A stretch of DNA of 24,676 nt from Podochytrium sp. JEL0797 (lineage: Eukaryota; Chytridiomycota; Chytridiomycetes; Chytridiales; Chytriomycetaceae), in NCBI GenBank assembly GCA_027596195.1, contig JADGJG010000304.1:1-24676 (forward strand). Reading direction: 5' to 3'. The position numbers and the translations under genes were made by a program. Below, piece after piece: positions 1-8,930 of this stretch. The notes under the pieces were generated by a model. That model was given only the letters and a program-made list of their open reading frames with translations. It was not told the origin of the DNA and searched no databases. Position 1 is the stretch's first letter, and each line of letters begins with the position of its first letter.

Positions 1-1
1 T

Positions 2-460
2 TGGACGCGTGATCTTGCGGAGCAGGAGAGAACCCGATTCAACAATCGAGTGTCTCGTGGTCCTGTCTTTGGGGATTTTGAGAATTTTAGAAGAACGAGC
101 CTTCGTATTTTTCACCAACTCCTCAAGAGAATTGAAATGGTACTCATCGATTTGTTTCTCGTCAATGCGCCGCGCATCCGGCGCTTGGAACCCCATCAGC
201 GGAAGCTGGTAGTTCTTGACAAGCGGTCGATCTCGCATTGGGTGGGCGTTGCGATCTTGTACGAGGGGCACGGAGAGCCAGAAGGTATTTCCTTTTAAGC
301 TCGCGTGTAGAATCGAGCCCTTCACTGTCTCGCGCCCCTCAATCAATCTCGCACGCATCCACCGGTAGCAGTGTATCGCGAGGTTGTCATCGTCCGTCCC
401 GAAGTGGAGCCGCTGGAGGAACGACGCGTTGAGCACCAGGTTGCGCTCACGAATCGGCAT
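2..460 (-). CDS. Unrecognised protein, N-terminal part (runs off window start)
   Basis: An open frame of 153 codons starts with ATG at 460 and continues without a stop past the first base of the window. A TAG lies a few codons upstream in the same frame, so this ATG is the first possible start. The protein begins MPIRERNLVLNASFLQRL and later reads HCYRWMRARLIEG; it is rich in Arg, Lys and Leu, with a basic tail near the window edge. I see no membrane segment and recognise no domain. The 171-bp tandem duplication begins about 30 bp upstream. It may be an exon of a transposon or host gene whose 3' part lies outside the window. The open frame over 459 bases, in a region where other frames close, is the only evidence that it is coding. 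Confidence 0.4.
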   Translation of the reverse strand, partial: MPIRERNLVLNASFLQRLHFGTDDDNLAIHCYRWMRARLIEGRETVKGSILHASLKGNTFWLSVPLVQDRNAHPMRDRPLVKNYQLPLMGFQAPDARRIDEKQIDEYHFNSLEELVKNTKARSSKILKIPKDRTTRHSIVESGSLLLRKITRP

Positions 461-492
461 GATCGAGCCAACAACGTGTAGAGACGCGATGG

Positions 493-806
493 CCTATCTC
501 TAACATCAATAAAGCACTCGTGACTTGAAGCACGTCCAATTCCACAAATGGGGAACCGGCGAGATTCGAAACTGAAAAAAGAGGTCTTGTTTTTCCGTGC
601 CACCAGCACCAAACACGCTGACAACCACCCAATTTTCACTTTTGTGGACTTTTTATGATCCGCCCTATCTCTTCCATCAACAAAGTACTCGTGACTTGAA
701 GCACGTCCAATTCCACAAATGGGGAACTCGTTAGATTTGGAAATGAAAACAGGGTCTTGTTTTTCCTGTGCCACCCACTACTAAACACGTCCACTCTCTC
801 ACAGAC
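493..806. repeat. Tandem duplication, 171-bp period, two copies
   Basis: The stretch beginning about 493 is repeated, with substitutions and small indels, beginning about 664. The core shared by both copies includes ACTCGTGACTTGAAGCACGT (516 and 687), a CCACAAATGGGGAAC block and GGTCTTGTTTTTCC. The offset of the core is 171 bases. On the minus strand the duplication produces a repeated FPICGIGRASSHE peptide in an open frame, which I take as a by-product. Nothing in it identifies an element family. Confidence 0.8.
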
Positions 807-813
807 AATCGAT

Positions 814-850
814 CACCCAAGTTTCACTATTGGGGTGTAATTGAAAAAAG
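814..850. repeat. Hairpin-bearing repeat, copy 1
   Basis: CACCCAA (814-820) faces TTGGGGTG (830-837) as inverted arms. They are followed by a T-AATTGAAAAAAG tail to 850. The same arrangement and tail recur at 4580-4620 in the same orientation, on the other side of the receptor pseudogene. Confidence 0.55.
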
Positions 851-941
851 CGGATCGGATGTATCCGCGAACCTAACCTACATAGCTTCATTTAGCTGAC
901 TGATGCAAGGAAAACAAACACTCCTCTACTTTATTTTTAGA

Positions 942-3900
942 TCAATTCAATGTCAATAAACACAAACTGTCTGACTGGTACCAACAACAAACTTTGTGGG
1001 AAACTCTCATATCCTTAACGTTCTTTTCCGCCATGTCAAATATACCAACATTCACGCCATCTCCCTTCTCCTGAACAATCCAACAACCCTTGACTTTGAG
1101 GTTCCCAGGCGACAAGCGTTTGTTTGCCTGATCCAAAACGTTGCCAAATGAAACACCACCTGCCCCTTTTTCGAATGTCCCCGTGCATTTCCCAGTTCCA
1201 ACAGACCAACATTTGATTGTTCCATCCAATGAGTTTGACACAATACTTTCCCCATCCGAACTCATGGCAACTTGATCAAATCCTGCCATATGTTTCGCAA
1301 ATATTGAGGTACAGGTTCCCTCCTTAACCGACGACAACCGGATGGAACCATAACTTGATCCCGAAACCACAGTCAACCCATCTGGAGAAAAGATGAACAC
1401 ACTCCATTTGTGTCACCTTCCATTGTTTGGCAGACCCATTCTCCATCCCCCCTCGACTGCCACACCATAAACTCTCCATCACTTGATCCAATCGCCACCG
1501 CTGTACCATCAAAAGAGATTCCAACTGCAGACACGTCCTTCCCACCACCCACATCAAACTTTTTGAGACATATCCCTGATGAAGCAGACCACACCCTGAC
1601 AGACCACACCTTGAACTGATCATCTGATCGCGATACAGAGACAACCCTAGTGCCATCAAAAGAGAGTTCAAAAGCTATGACGCAAGTGTCGGCAACAAGT
1701 AGTGTCTGTGTACATTTTCCAGTGGAAGTGGACCAAAGCTTTATGTCAGTATCATAATCTGAAGTGGCAACGATGGAACCATCCGAAGACATGGTGAATG
1801 TACTCAGCACTAACTCATCATGCAATTTGGAATCCTCATCATCACCACCACCACCACCTCCACCACCATATCCCAAAGTTGGCCAATTCCGTTTGCGGAT
1901 CCAGACACAAACAATGAACCGTTATCAGAACAGAAGGCAACTGCGTTCACGAAAGATTCCATACCACCAAATGTGTGGGTACACTTCCCAGTTACTGTGG
2001 ACCAGACCTTGATTGTCTGGTCTGCACGACTGCTTTGACGACCTGCAGTCACAACTTTCCCACCATCTCTGGAGATTGCAACAGAATTGACTTCCTTGTC
2101 ATGTTTCAATGTATGCAGGCACTTCCGTTCCTTCACAGACCATAACTTGACTGACTTGTCGTACCACCTCCCAGTATATACAACAATCGAGCCATCAAAT
2201 GAGATGCCCGTACAGTAATAATCAGGGCCTTCCTGTTCGTCGGTGCATTCCCCATTCTCCACAGACCACACCCTAAGAGGTTCTTCCCATGACCAAGATA
2301 CAAAAGTCTTTCCATCACCAGAAAGGACCACATAACCTGATTCAGTGTCAAATGTCCTCACGCACCCTCCATCCTTCCCATCCCCCACAGACCAAACTTT
2401 GACATCCTTCCTTGACCCCGAAACCACCGTTTTGCCATCCTCAGATATTGCCACTGAACGCACCCAATCAGTGTGATCAGAAAATGTTTTTACAGTGTAC
2501 TCCCCTCCTTCAAAAACCGACCACACCCTGACCGTTTCATCATACGATCCACACGACACCACCACGATCGTTCCATCCACCAAACTCACTGCTGCCACCG
2601 ACTCAACCTGACCTGTATGGCCCACCAGTGTAGATATACACTCGCCATTGGCAACAGACCACACCTTGATGGTGTTATCGTCTGAGCCAGATACCACGAT
2701 TTGGCCATTCAAACAGGCAGTCACGGAAGTAACACCGCGAGTGTGTCCGAAAAGAGGGGGAGGGCCCCACGTGGAAGCGGATCCAAGAGCCAGTTTGGCA
2801 GGCGCAAGGTCACCACCGTACGTTTTGAAATATTCAGTGCCTTGGGGAACTGACACCAACGCATGGTTGTACACTTGAAGAGGGTTCAACTGGAGTTGGG
2901 GTCTGAAGTTGAATGCCACAAACTTGAGGTCAATAGAATGGACTTGATGCGGTCAGTCTCGTCCCAGTTTCCACCTTCCAAACGAGTGTTAACCGACTCC
3001 ACCACTCTGAAAACATCATTGATCTTGTTGAGGAGAAGAAGGGCTTCCAAGTAAAAGGGGAGTTTGGAGAAACAGAACGTCTGAAGGGCCTCGACTAGTT
3101 TGTCGCGTTGATCAGGGTTTTGGTCAAAGGCATCGCCAAAATGATTGGCCCAGTAGCTGACAGTATAGCAGAGGGCACCAGATGGCCAGACACGTGGACC
3201 CTCGGATCCATTGAGCTGAGGTTGAGCCATGTTCTTGACAAGTTCGCCACCATCCTTTGTTTTCAAGTTGAGGAAAGACAGGCAGGCCAACGCCATGTCC
3301 AAGGAGGTCATTTTCAAGTCAATCTGGAGGAGTTGGGAAGATTGGTTGTGGCAACAGAAGGCAACCTCAGACTGGGAAGGAAGTTGTGTCTCGGAATTGC
3401 AACTGGTATGGCAACTGGTTTTGCAACTGGAATGGCACTTGATGTCTTCGAGGTACTCTGTCACAGTCTTGTGGATGAAGGAAATCTTGCTGTTGCCACT
3501 GGCAGAAGAATCACACTTCCAGAGGGATTGGACACTTCCCAGACTCTCCTCAACATCAAGGTCAATGTCTTCATGTGTTAAAACAGCAAGCTTTCCAATG
3601 GACTCCATAGAGATTGGCTCCTTGGCAACCAAACAGAACCCAAGAGAGATCTTGAGCCGAAGCACTGCCTCCTCATCCACAGTAACACCACCACCTTCCA
3701 CACGACGACATGCCGTCTGCAAGGCTCTGCAGTACAACTCTTGGAGGTCCAACGCAGCAGACTGCTCCAGTCGCAGAATCAAGGCATTATCTTCCTCAAT
3801 TCCACCACCTCTACCACCACCCACTACAACAACCCTGCGTAACGACTTGAGCTGAGCCTTCTTAGTGACATGGAGCTTGCCATCATCAACAGCAGCAATG

Positions 3901-4240
3901 TCTCCCAGCACCAGAACAATCCAGATAAACAGGCCCTTGGAAGAATCAGATAGTTTGCTGGCAAGACTTTGGAGTCTGGCCTCGTTGACATTGGGCAGCA
4001 GGTTAGAGAGACGGTCCACAGCGTAAGTCAGGATATCTTTCTTGTTCTTGTCACAATCAAGATCAAACTCCTGGATATTGTATCGAGTCTTGTCCTTGGA
4101 GTCAACTGGCCGGCTACTCACAAACAGACAAACAGGAACACTATCACCAAGACCATGGTAGGTTTTGATGATTCCGGAGGCACTTCAGAGGATGAAGCGA
4201 TTCTTGAACTCGCCGAGATTCACAAGGTGGAAGTGGAGTA
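942..4240 (-). pseudogene. Decayed NACHT-WD40 (NLR-type) receptor gene
   Basis: Minus-strand pieces in several frames join into the C-terminal two thirds of a fungal NACHT-WD40 receptor. At 4121-2886 lies the region after the NTPase: CLFVSSRPVD, SKGLFIWIVL, ISFIHKTVTEYL and CYTVSYWANHF are hallmarks of this family. Next comes PLQVYNHALV and then about 12 WD40 repeats (2919-942), with units such as VVSGSDDNTIKVWSV and a Cys/Trp-rich tail. Lesions: TGA at 4187-4185 before the SSRP motif; a frameshift at about 2930-3000; another in the GGT tract at about 1850-1870 inside a Gly-run linker; and a one-base shift at about 1390 inside GVC/FSPDG. No Walker A segment is seen upstream, so the 5' half is lost or displaced. 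Such proteins sense ligands through WD40 repeats and oligomerise through NACHT; this copy could not. Introns at the shifts are possible but none has convincing splice sites. Assembly errors in the repeat tract are the other explanation. Confidence 0.85.
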
Positions 4241-4245
4241 TTAGA

Positions 4246-4997
4246 TGGAGAAGATGCATCTGTGGGCACAGAGATTGGTGACGTGGAAACAATCTTTGAC
4301 ATTAGGGAGGGCGGTACGAGAGAGCAAGGATGATTAAATAAACGTAGTTTTATTCGCGTGAGTGGGAAGACGAAAATAATGAAAGTGAATGCGACGATTG
4401 ACAGCGGCGTGAAGTGTTCGCGGTATCATGAAGTCTTAAAGATTTTGTGTCGCTGGAGTAACAGTTACTTGGATTGTTTGATTGATGCTGTGGAGTTGTA
4501 CTTGGAACATTTGAAGGACGAGCACAACATTGGTAACTTCATTAATTTTTTGGTTACCCCGCGTGTGCTTGTGATCTAGCACCAACCAATATTCAATATT
4601 GGGGTGGAATTGAAAAAAAGTGAAAGGATTAACGATTTGAGAGGAATGGGGTCGAATGCTCTAGAAATGTGTAGAGAAGCCGCAAACGCGATATTTCAAT
4701 GCATCCGAGCGCGGCTCCAACTGTGCATGCGCGCGGGGGAGCGCGGGGGTGGGGGATGTGGGTTGAAAATTGCCTGCATACACGTGCGCAAAAATTCGCA
4801 GGCGTAAGAAATCGAGCATCTAGTGTGCACCACAAAGACGCGCGTGAGCAACAATTCTTTAGAGATATGACTGCGCACACCAAAGAGCTGCAACTGCTCA
4901 CCACCACACATCACATCTGCGCGGGCCCACTGAGTTGCGGACCACACGTTTGAAAATATAATTATTTGCGTTGATCCTAAAACACACTTTATTTTCA
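4246..4997. other. Non-coding stretch between the two WD40 remnants
   Basis: No gene is supported here. The first part (4340-4580) is open on the plus strand for 73 codons but resembles nothing. A hairpin repeat sits at 4580-4620. From 4700 to 4930 the DNA is rich in CpG and GTGCGC-like words, including a G-run at 4735-4765. This resembles in composition the 23890-24130 block at the other end of the window, although I could not establish a base-by-base match. Confidence 0.5.
4580..4620. repeat. Hairpin-bearing repeat, copy 2
   Basis: It contains the perfect 17-base interrupted palindrome CCAATATTCAATATTGG (4586-4602), set inside CACC...GGTG arms, then GAATTGAAAAAAAG. Layout and tail match the copy at 814-850, in the same orientation. 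Confidence 0.55.
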
Positions 4998-5820
4998 TCA
5001 TTTCTTGAACCCCAAAAAATCCCAACATTTAACTGGATATATAAATTGCAATGAAAACACCCTCCCGGAATCTTGTTCCCAGTAGCAAACATTGTCTGAA
5101 ATTCCCACACACCTCACGTTATTTGCAAAAAGTACACGAACGTCATCACCACCACCACCACCACCATTACTCTTCTGAATCCAATTGTCTTTGAACTCCC
5201 AATGAGACTGCCATTTGTTTGCTCCAGCCAAAACACTGCCAAATAAATCAGCATTCTGTTCGAAACGACGACGTTTCCCTGTTTTAACAGACCACGTTCC
5301 AACCAACCCATCCTCCCGTGATGCTGACACAAGACTTGAACCCTTTATGCTTATTGCCACCTGAGATACTGTCCCCATATACGCTTTAATTGTCCAGATG
5401 CATGTTCCATCAACAGAATCAACAGACCACAACCCTATATAGCCATCATCTGATCCTGCCACCAATTTCTTCCGATCTGGTGAAATGGCAACGGAACTCA
5501 CGCTTCCTGAGTCCCAATGTAATTTTTTCTCCTTCCCCGAGGTCCAAAGTTTGACCACCCCAAAAAGTGATCCTGACACCACTACTGCTGCATCAAAGGA
5601 CACGTCTACTGCCGAAGGCAAATCATCCCCCACATCTCCTACAGGAGAAAATGTATTGACACATTTTCCAGAATCAGTTTGCCACACCTTGACAGACTCA
5701 TCAAGTGATCCAGACACAGCCATTTTGCCATCATATGAGAGAGCAAAACAGCGAACTCGATCAGTGTTAGGACTCGAGTCTGAGGGTACGAGAGTAGGAG
5801 AGGACGAGAGAATACAAGAC
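4998..5820 (-). pseudogene. 5'-truncated WD40 receptor fragment
   Basis: A clean frame of 241 codons (5723-4998) carries the end of a WD40 protein, and the same frame stays open upstream to about 5820 (SPNTDRVRCFALSYDGK), giving four WD40 repeats with motifs such as AVSGSLDESVKVW and LVAGSDDGYIGLW. The C-terminal tail aligns with that of the neighbouring receptor remnant: GSVLAGANKW against GNVLDQANKR, then a Gly/Asp linker and NVCYWEQDS against KVCCWYQSD. There is no NACHT part, no P-loop and no convincing start codon or exon upstream, so I read it as the 3' remnant of a paralogue. The stop is at 5000-4998. A run of six Gly codons at about 5150 is a microsatellite. It could instead be a short free-standing WD40 gene. 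Confidence 0.7.
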
Positions 5821-5839
5821 CGGGACTTGTGCCGTTAGG

Positions 5840-6192
5840 AGTTCCAGGGAGAAGCAGGAAGCAAATAGGCTCGAAAACGTTTATATTTTCAACTAAGAAT
5901 CCTGCAAAAACACGCGCTCTTATAGCGCTCAAACCACTCAAAATGGAAAATCGAAGAAAAATCCCGCATGCACCAGCTGCACGCGCCATACGCCATCACC
6001 GTAGGAAAACAACTGCACGCGGCATCAGCGAGATAAAACGATAAAAACCGCACTCAAACTGCCAAGAGTACATTTTGCAAAAAAAAATCTTGGAGATTGG
6101 AGTGGATGACCAAAAGTCAGACGCAAACCGGCAGCGGAGGGGGACCGGGAGACGAAGTGGAATATGGCACGCCGTTTGATGGAATAATCGAT
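5840..6192. other. Non-coding stretch, nothing recognised
   Basis: A/T-rich spacer between the WD40 fragment and the 21-bp repeat. Short open frames exist on both strands but have no recognisable protein features. An A8 run lies near 6080. Confidence 0.4.
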
Positions 6193-6270
6193 TGCACACA
6201 CACAAGACAGATTCACACACACACAAGACAGATTCACACACACACAAGACAGATTCACACACACACATTT
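6193..6270. repeat. 21-bp tandem repeat (CA-rich), about 3.6 copies
   Basis: Units start at 6193, 6214 and 6235, with a partial unit from 6256. Each is a CA run followed by AAGACAGATT. There are no spacers between units. On the minus strand, 21 bases being a multiple of three, it keeps frames open and gives a Cys-Val-rich heptad peptide, which is most likely not a protein. Confidence 0.9.
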
Positions 6271-6284
6271 AATTTTGCACACAC

Positions 6285-6720
6285 AGATTTTGTGGAGAGA
6301 GAGGAAAAAAGGGAGAGAGAGAGTAAATTTGTGCAGAGCGAGAGCAAATAAGTAAATAGTGAGAGGAGAAAGGAGAGAGAGAGATTAAAATATTGGCGAG
6401 AGAGATGAAAAATGATGAGAGAGATAGGAATAATTAATTTTGTGCGAGTAGAAAACGAGAGAGAGAGAAAATCAATGACGATAGAAATGAAATCAGAGAC
6501 AGAGCAAATTAATTACAAGACAGATAAGAAATGAAGAGACAGAGGAAGAAATAACTAGAGATAGAAGAAAAGGGGTGAGTAAGTGAATTAGAATGTAGGG
6601 AATAATTAATGAGTAGAGAATGCAGGAGAGTTACTTACGTTGCACAGAGGTATTTATTCAAGAGAGCGGAGAAAAAAGAGAAAAGAGAAATGTGCATTAA
6701 AAATCAAATTAATTAAAAAT
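6285..6720. repeat. Purine-rich low-complexity tract (GAGA-type)
   Basis: For over 400 bases the plus strand is overwhelmingly A and G, with many (GA)n runs such as those at 6291-6325 and 6365-6385, broken by short AT-rich words. Such strand asymmetry suits a decayed microsatellite or a triplex-prone polypurine tract. No gene is seen in it. Confidence 0.8.
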
Positions 6721-7635
6721 GTTCAAAAAGTACAAATAGAGAGATTATCTACTTTCTCTCGAATCAAAGTAAAAATAGTGAAAAAAAAGCGTAAATTGTG
6801 AATTTGCCAATTTTTTATCTTTTTATTCCGTGATTCAAATAAAAATAAAGCGAAAATGGAAAAAAAGCAAATCCGATTTCCGAATAGCGGAAATCGAAGA
6901 ATCGAGGGAACATCAAAAAATCGATGACAAGCATCTTGCGTCAAATCTAAGAGCAGAAAGTCGATCATTAAGTAGCACATTGATTGATCAGGCACAAGGA
7001 AGCCAGACAGATGACGATCGACGACAATGACATGGCAAGATGGCATCCATCGGCGGAAGTCAACCGCCATCATCGCCATCAAGGCACATCTCTTGCCCAC
7101 TATTCGCCTAGGATGGTCTTGGGAGGTGCGAAGAACGGCATGGCATCCGATTAGAGCTGATGGGATGTGGTGGTCGATGGGGATGGGGCATGCACGAGGA
7201 CGAGTGATGATGGAATTTGAAAAATTTTCACCGCCGAAACGTTTCCTGTGACCCACGTATGCCCTGCCCATGGCCCGCGCCTCAGCAATCGAAAGAAGCC
7301 ACCACTTTCATTTCACTTCCTTCAGAGTTGGTCGGGAGAGTGGTTCCGAACTTGGGTGAAGCAGGGATTCTGATTTGACGAGCGATGTCGAACTGGGCAG
7401 AGACAGGGGTGTGCGCGCCGTCGGCCTGCCGAGTACCTGCGACCGAGAGTTGTGGCAAGTGACTCGGGGTCGTGACTCCAGGTTTCTCGCCATTGTTCTG
7501 TTTTTTTAGCCCGCCTCAGACTCTCCACAGTTCCACAGCATTTCCCGCGCCCCAAACCCTCCGGCCTAGGAAGTGTTCTATTGTCGAAATCGTATATCCA
7601 CGACTTGAGCCAAATCGAATAAACCTACTTATAAT
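6721..7635. other. Non-coding stretch, nothing recognised
   Basis: The minus strand is open for 182 codons (7271-6723), but the translation has no domain and ends in A/T-rich DNA giving Phe/Ile-rich residues. From about 7250 base composition shifts to higher G+C and short frames appear on both strands. I support no gene here. Confidence 0.35.
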
Positions 7636-8025
7636 CATGTCTCCCGCCTCCACAACCCCATTTTGGCACTGCGCACCCCCCCAGCCCCTCCTCCTAAGCC
7701 ATCCACCGTCTCGGCACTTATCAACTCATTGCGATGCATATTCGTTTGAAAGAGGGGAGGCACGTGAAGTGGTGGCAAGTGGTGGGCTCTTGCCGCAGAG
7801 GTTAGTGATACTGTTGTGGATATTCGGATTGCGGGGATGAAGTTGAGGGTTGGGGAGGCGTTGTGGCGCGGGTCGTGAATTCGATGGGTGTCGATTTGAG
7901 GGCGTCGAAAGGAGTGTTTAGGTCGAGTTGAGTTGGGTGGAGGGTGGAGGGGGTGGTGAGCTTATTGTTTCTATTTTAGCTTCAAGCTGCTCATCATTCA
8001 CTGGTTAGGTACGTCCAACGACACT

Positions 8026-8876
8026 GTTATCGCGGCGAATCCAACTTTATCGATCCTCCACGTCCCCACCCTCTCCACATCTCCATCACGTGTGGCATCC
8101 AAATCGCCAACTGTCGCGTTGCTTCAAAAGCTCGTGGCCAGTCTCAGCAAAAACCTATTCAATGAGCTCAACAGCAAATCGTCAATCCGGATTTATCCTC
8201 CTCCGCGAACTCGTCGCAGTCCTGCACGGCGGGTTGAACGACACCCATTTCCTATTTGTCCCCTTGATGAAGGCCTCCCTCGCGTCGGGAACTCCTTCCC
8301 CAGCCAGCACGAAAAAGGGACACAAACCCATCAACAACCTGATTCAAAGTCATCCGCCCGATCCCTTCCGCTGCAATCGGAACCGGCGCAATGGAAATCT
8401 CGATCCCACCCCTCAATCCCCACACGCAGCGGCCCACATTCTCGCCATCTACCACGCGGTTCTCGAACGCGTGAAAGTCGCGAACCTGGATATCCTTGAC
8501 TGGGAATGCTCCATCCTTGCACTCAGCACTCTCTTTGCGGAAACGTATAAGGATCTCCCCCGCGCAGGAAGTGGATGCTGTTGTGATTCCGTTGCTGATG
8601 GAAGACGGTACATGCGTTGAAGATGGTGTGTAATTCTCTGTTGTGTGGAACCGGGGATGGGCGTTGGACCTGGCAGCCAGGGATTTCGGAGGCAGATATG
8701 AATTTGTTTCTGCTTGGGTTGGAGGTGGTTGTGTTGGTAGCGAGTCTGCATTTAGCCGCGAGTGGGTGTGTTGGGGTGGGCGTTGAGTGAGTTTTCGGAG
8801 GCTGTGATGAAGGGGGCGGGAGCAGGGAAAATGTGCTTGTGGAGATAGTGAAGTTGTTGATGACGTTTAAGATATG
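8026..8876 (+). pseudogene. CAND1 (TIP120)-like HEAT-repeat protein, fragmented remnant
   Basis: Pieces in different plus-strand frames follow the order of CAND1, the cullin-associated exchange factor that swaps substrate receptors on SCF ligases. First come ALLQKLVASLSKNLFNEL and NSKSSI, then after a frameshift near 8185 SGFILLRELVAVLHGGL, matching the CAND1 part that reads NMLTELVNVLPGAL in human. Next is YHAVLERVKVANLDILD with ECSILALSTLFAETYKDLP (the IKRLKAADID region), a frame change to AQEVDAVVIPLLMED at about 8560, GISEADMNLFLLGL at about 8680 (human LISESDMHVSQM), and VLVEIVKLLM near 8850. The stretch between the first and second blocks is much shorter than in the family. Possible N-terminal scraps lie at 7700-7880 but are too weak to count. 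With at least three frame changes and internal loss, this cannot make CAND1. The comparison is from memory of the human protein. Confidence 0.62.
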
Positions 8877-8930
8877 AAATTACTCCGACTCTCAGCTGTA
8901 TTTTTATTTTTTTTCTTGATCCTTCAATCA

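Noticed and set aside
343..774. 143-codon minus-strand frame with a repeated FPICGIGRASSHE peptide
   Set aside because: It is produced by the 171-bp tandem duplication and overlaps the better frame at 2-460. No start context or homology supports it.
1834..1864. CATCATCACCACCACC-like run on the plus strand, resembling a poly-His tag
   Set aside because: It is the complement of a Gly-rich linker codon tract inside the minus-strand WD40 remnant. A similar tract occurs in the second remnant near 5150. No vector sequence surrounds it.
4358..4579. 73-codon plus-strand frame
   Set aside because: Starts at GTG, resembles nothing and lies between a pseudogene and a repeat.
6193..6270. Short regular repeats as a possible CRISPR array, and the Cys-Val-rich minus-strand peptide they encode
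   Set aside because: Units are contiguous with no spacers and the DNA is eukaryotic. The open frames result from a 21-base period.
6723..7271. 182-codon minus-strand frame
   Set aside because: No domain. Half of it is translated A/T-rich DNA and there is no splice or start support.
8874..8930. Signal-peptide-like start (MKLLRLSAVFLFFFLILQ) for the HECT-like protein
   Set aside because: The hydrophobic stretch comes from a T-rich tract just upstream of ATG 8931. A secreted or membrane HECT protein with a zinc-ribbon start is unlikely.
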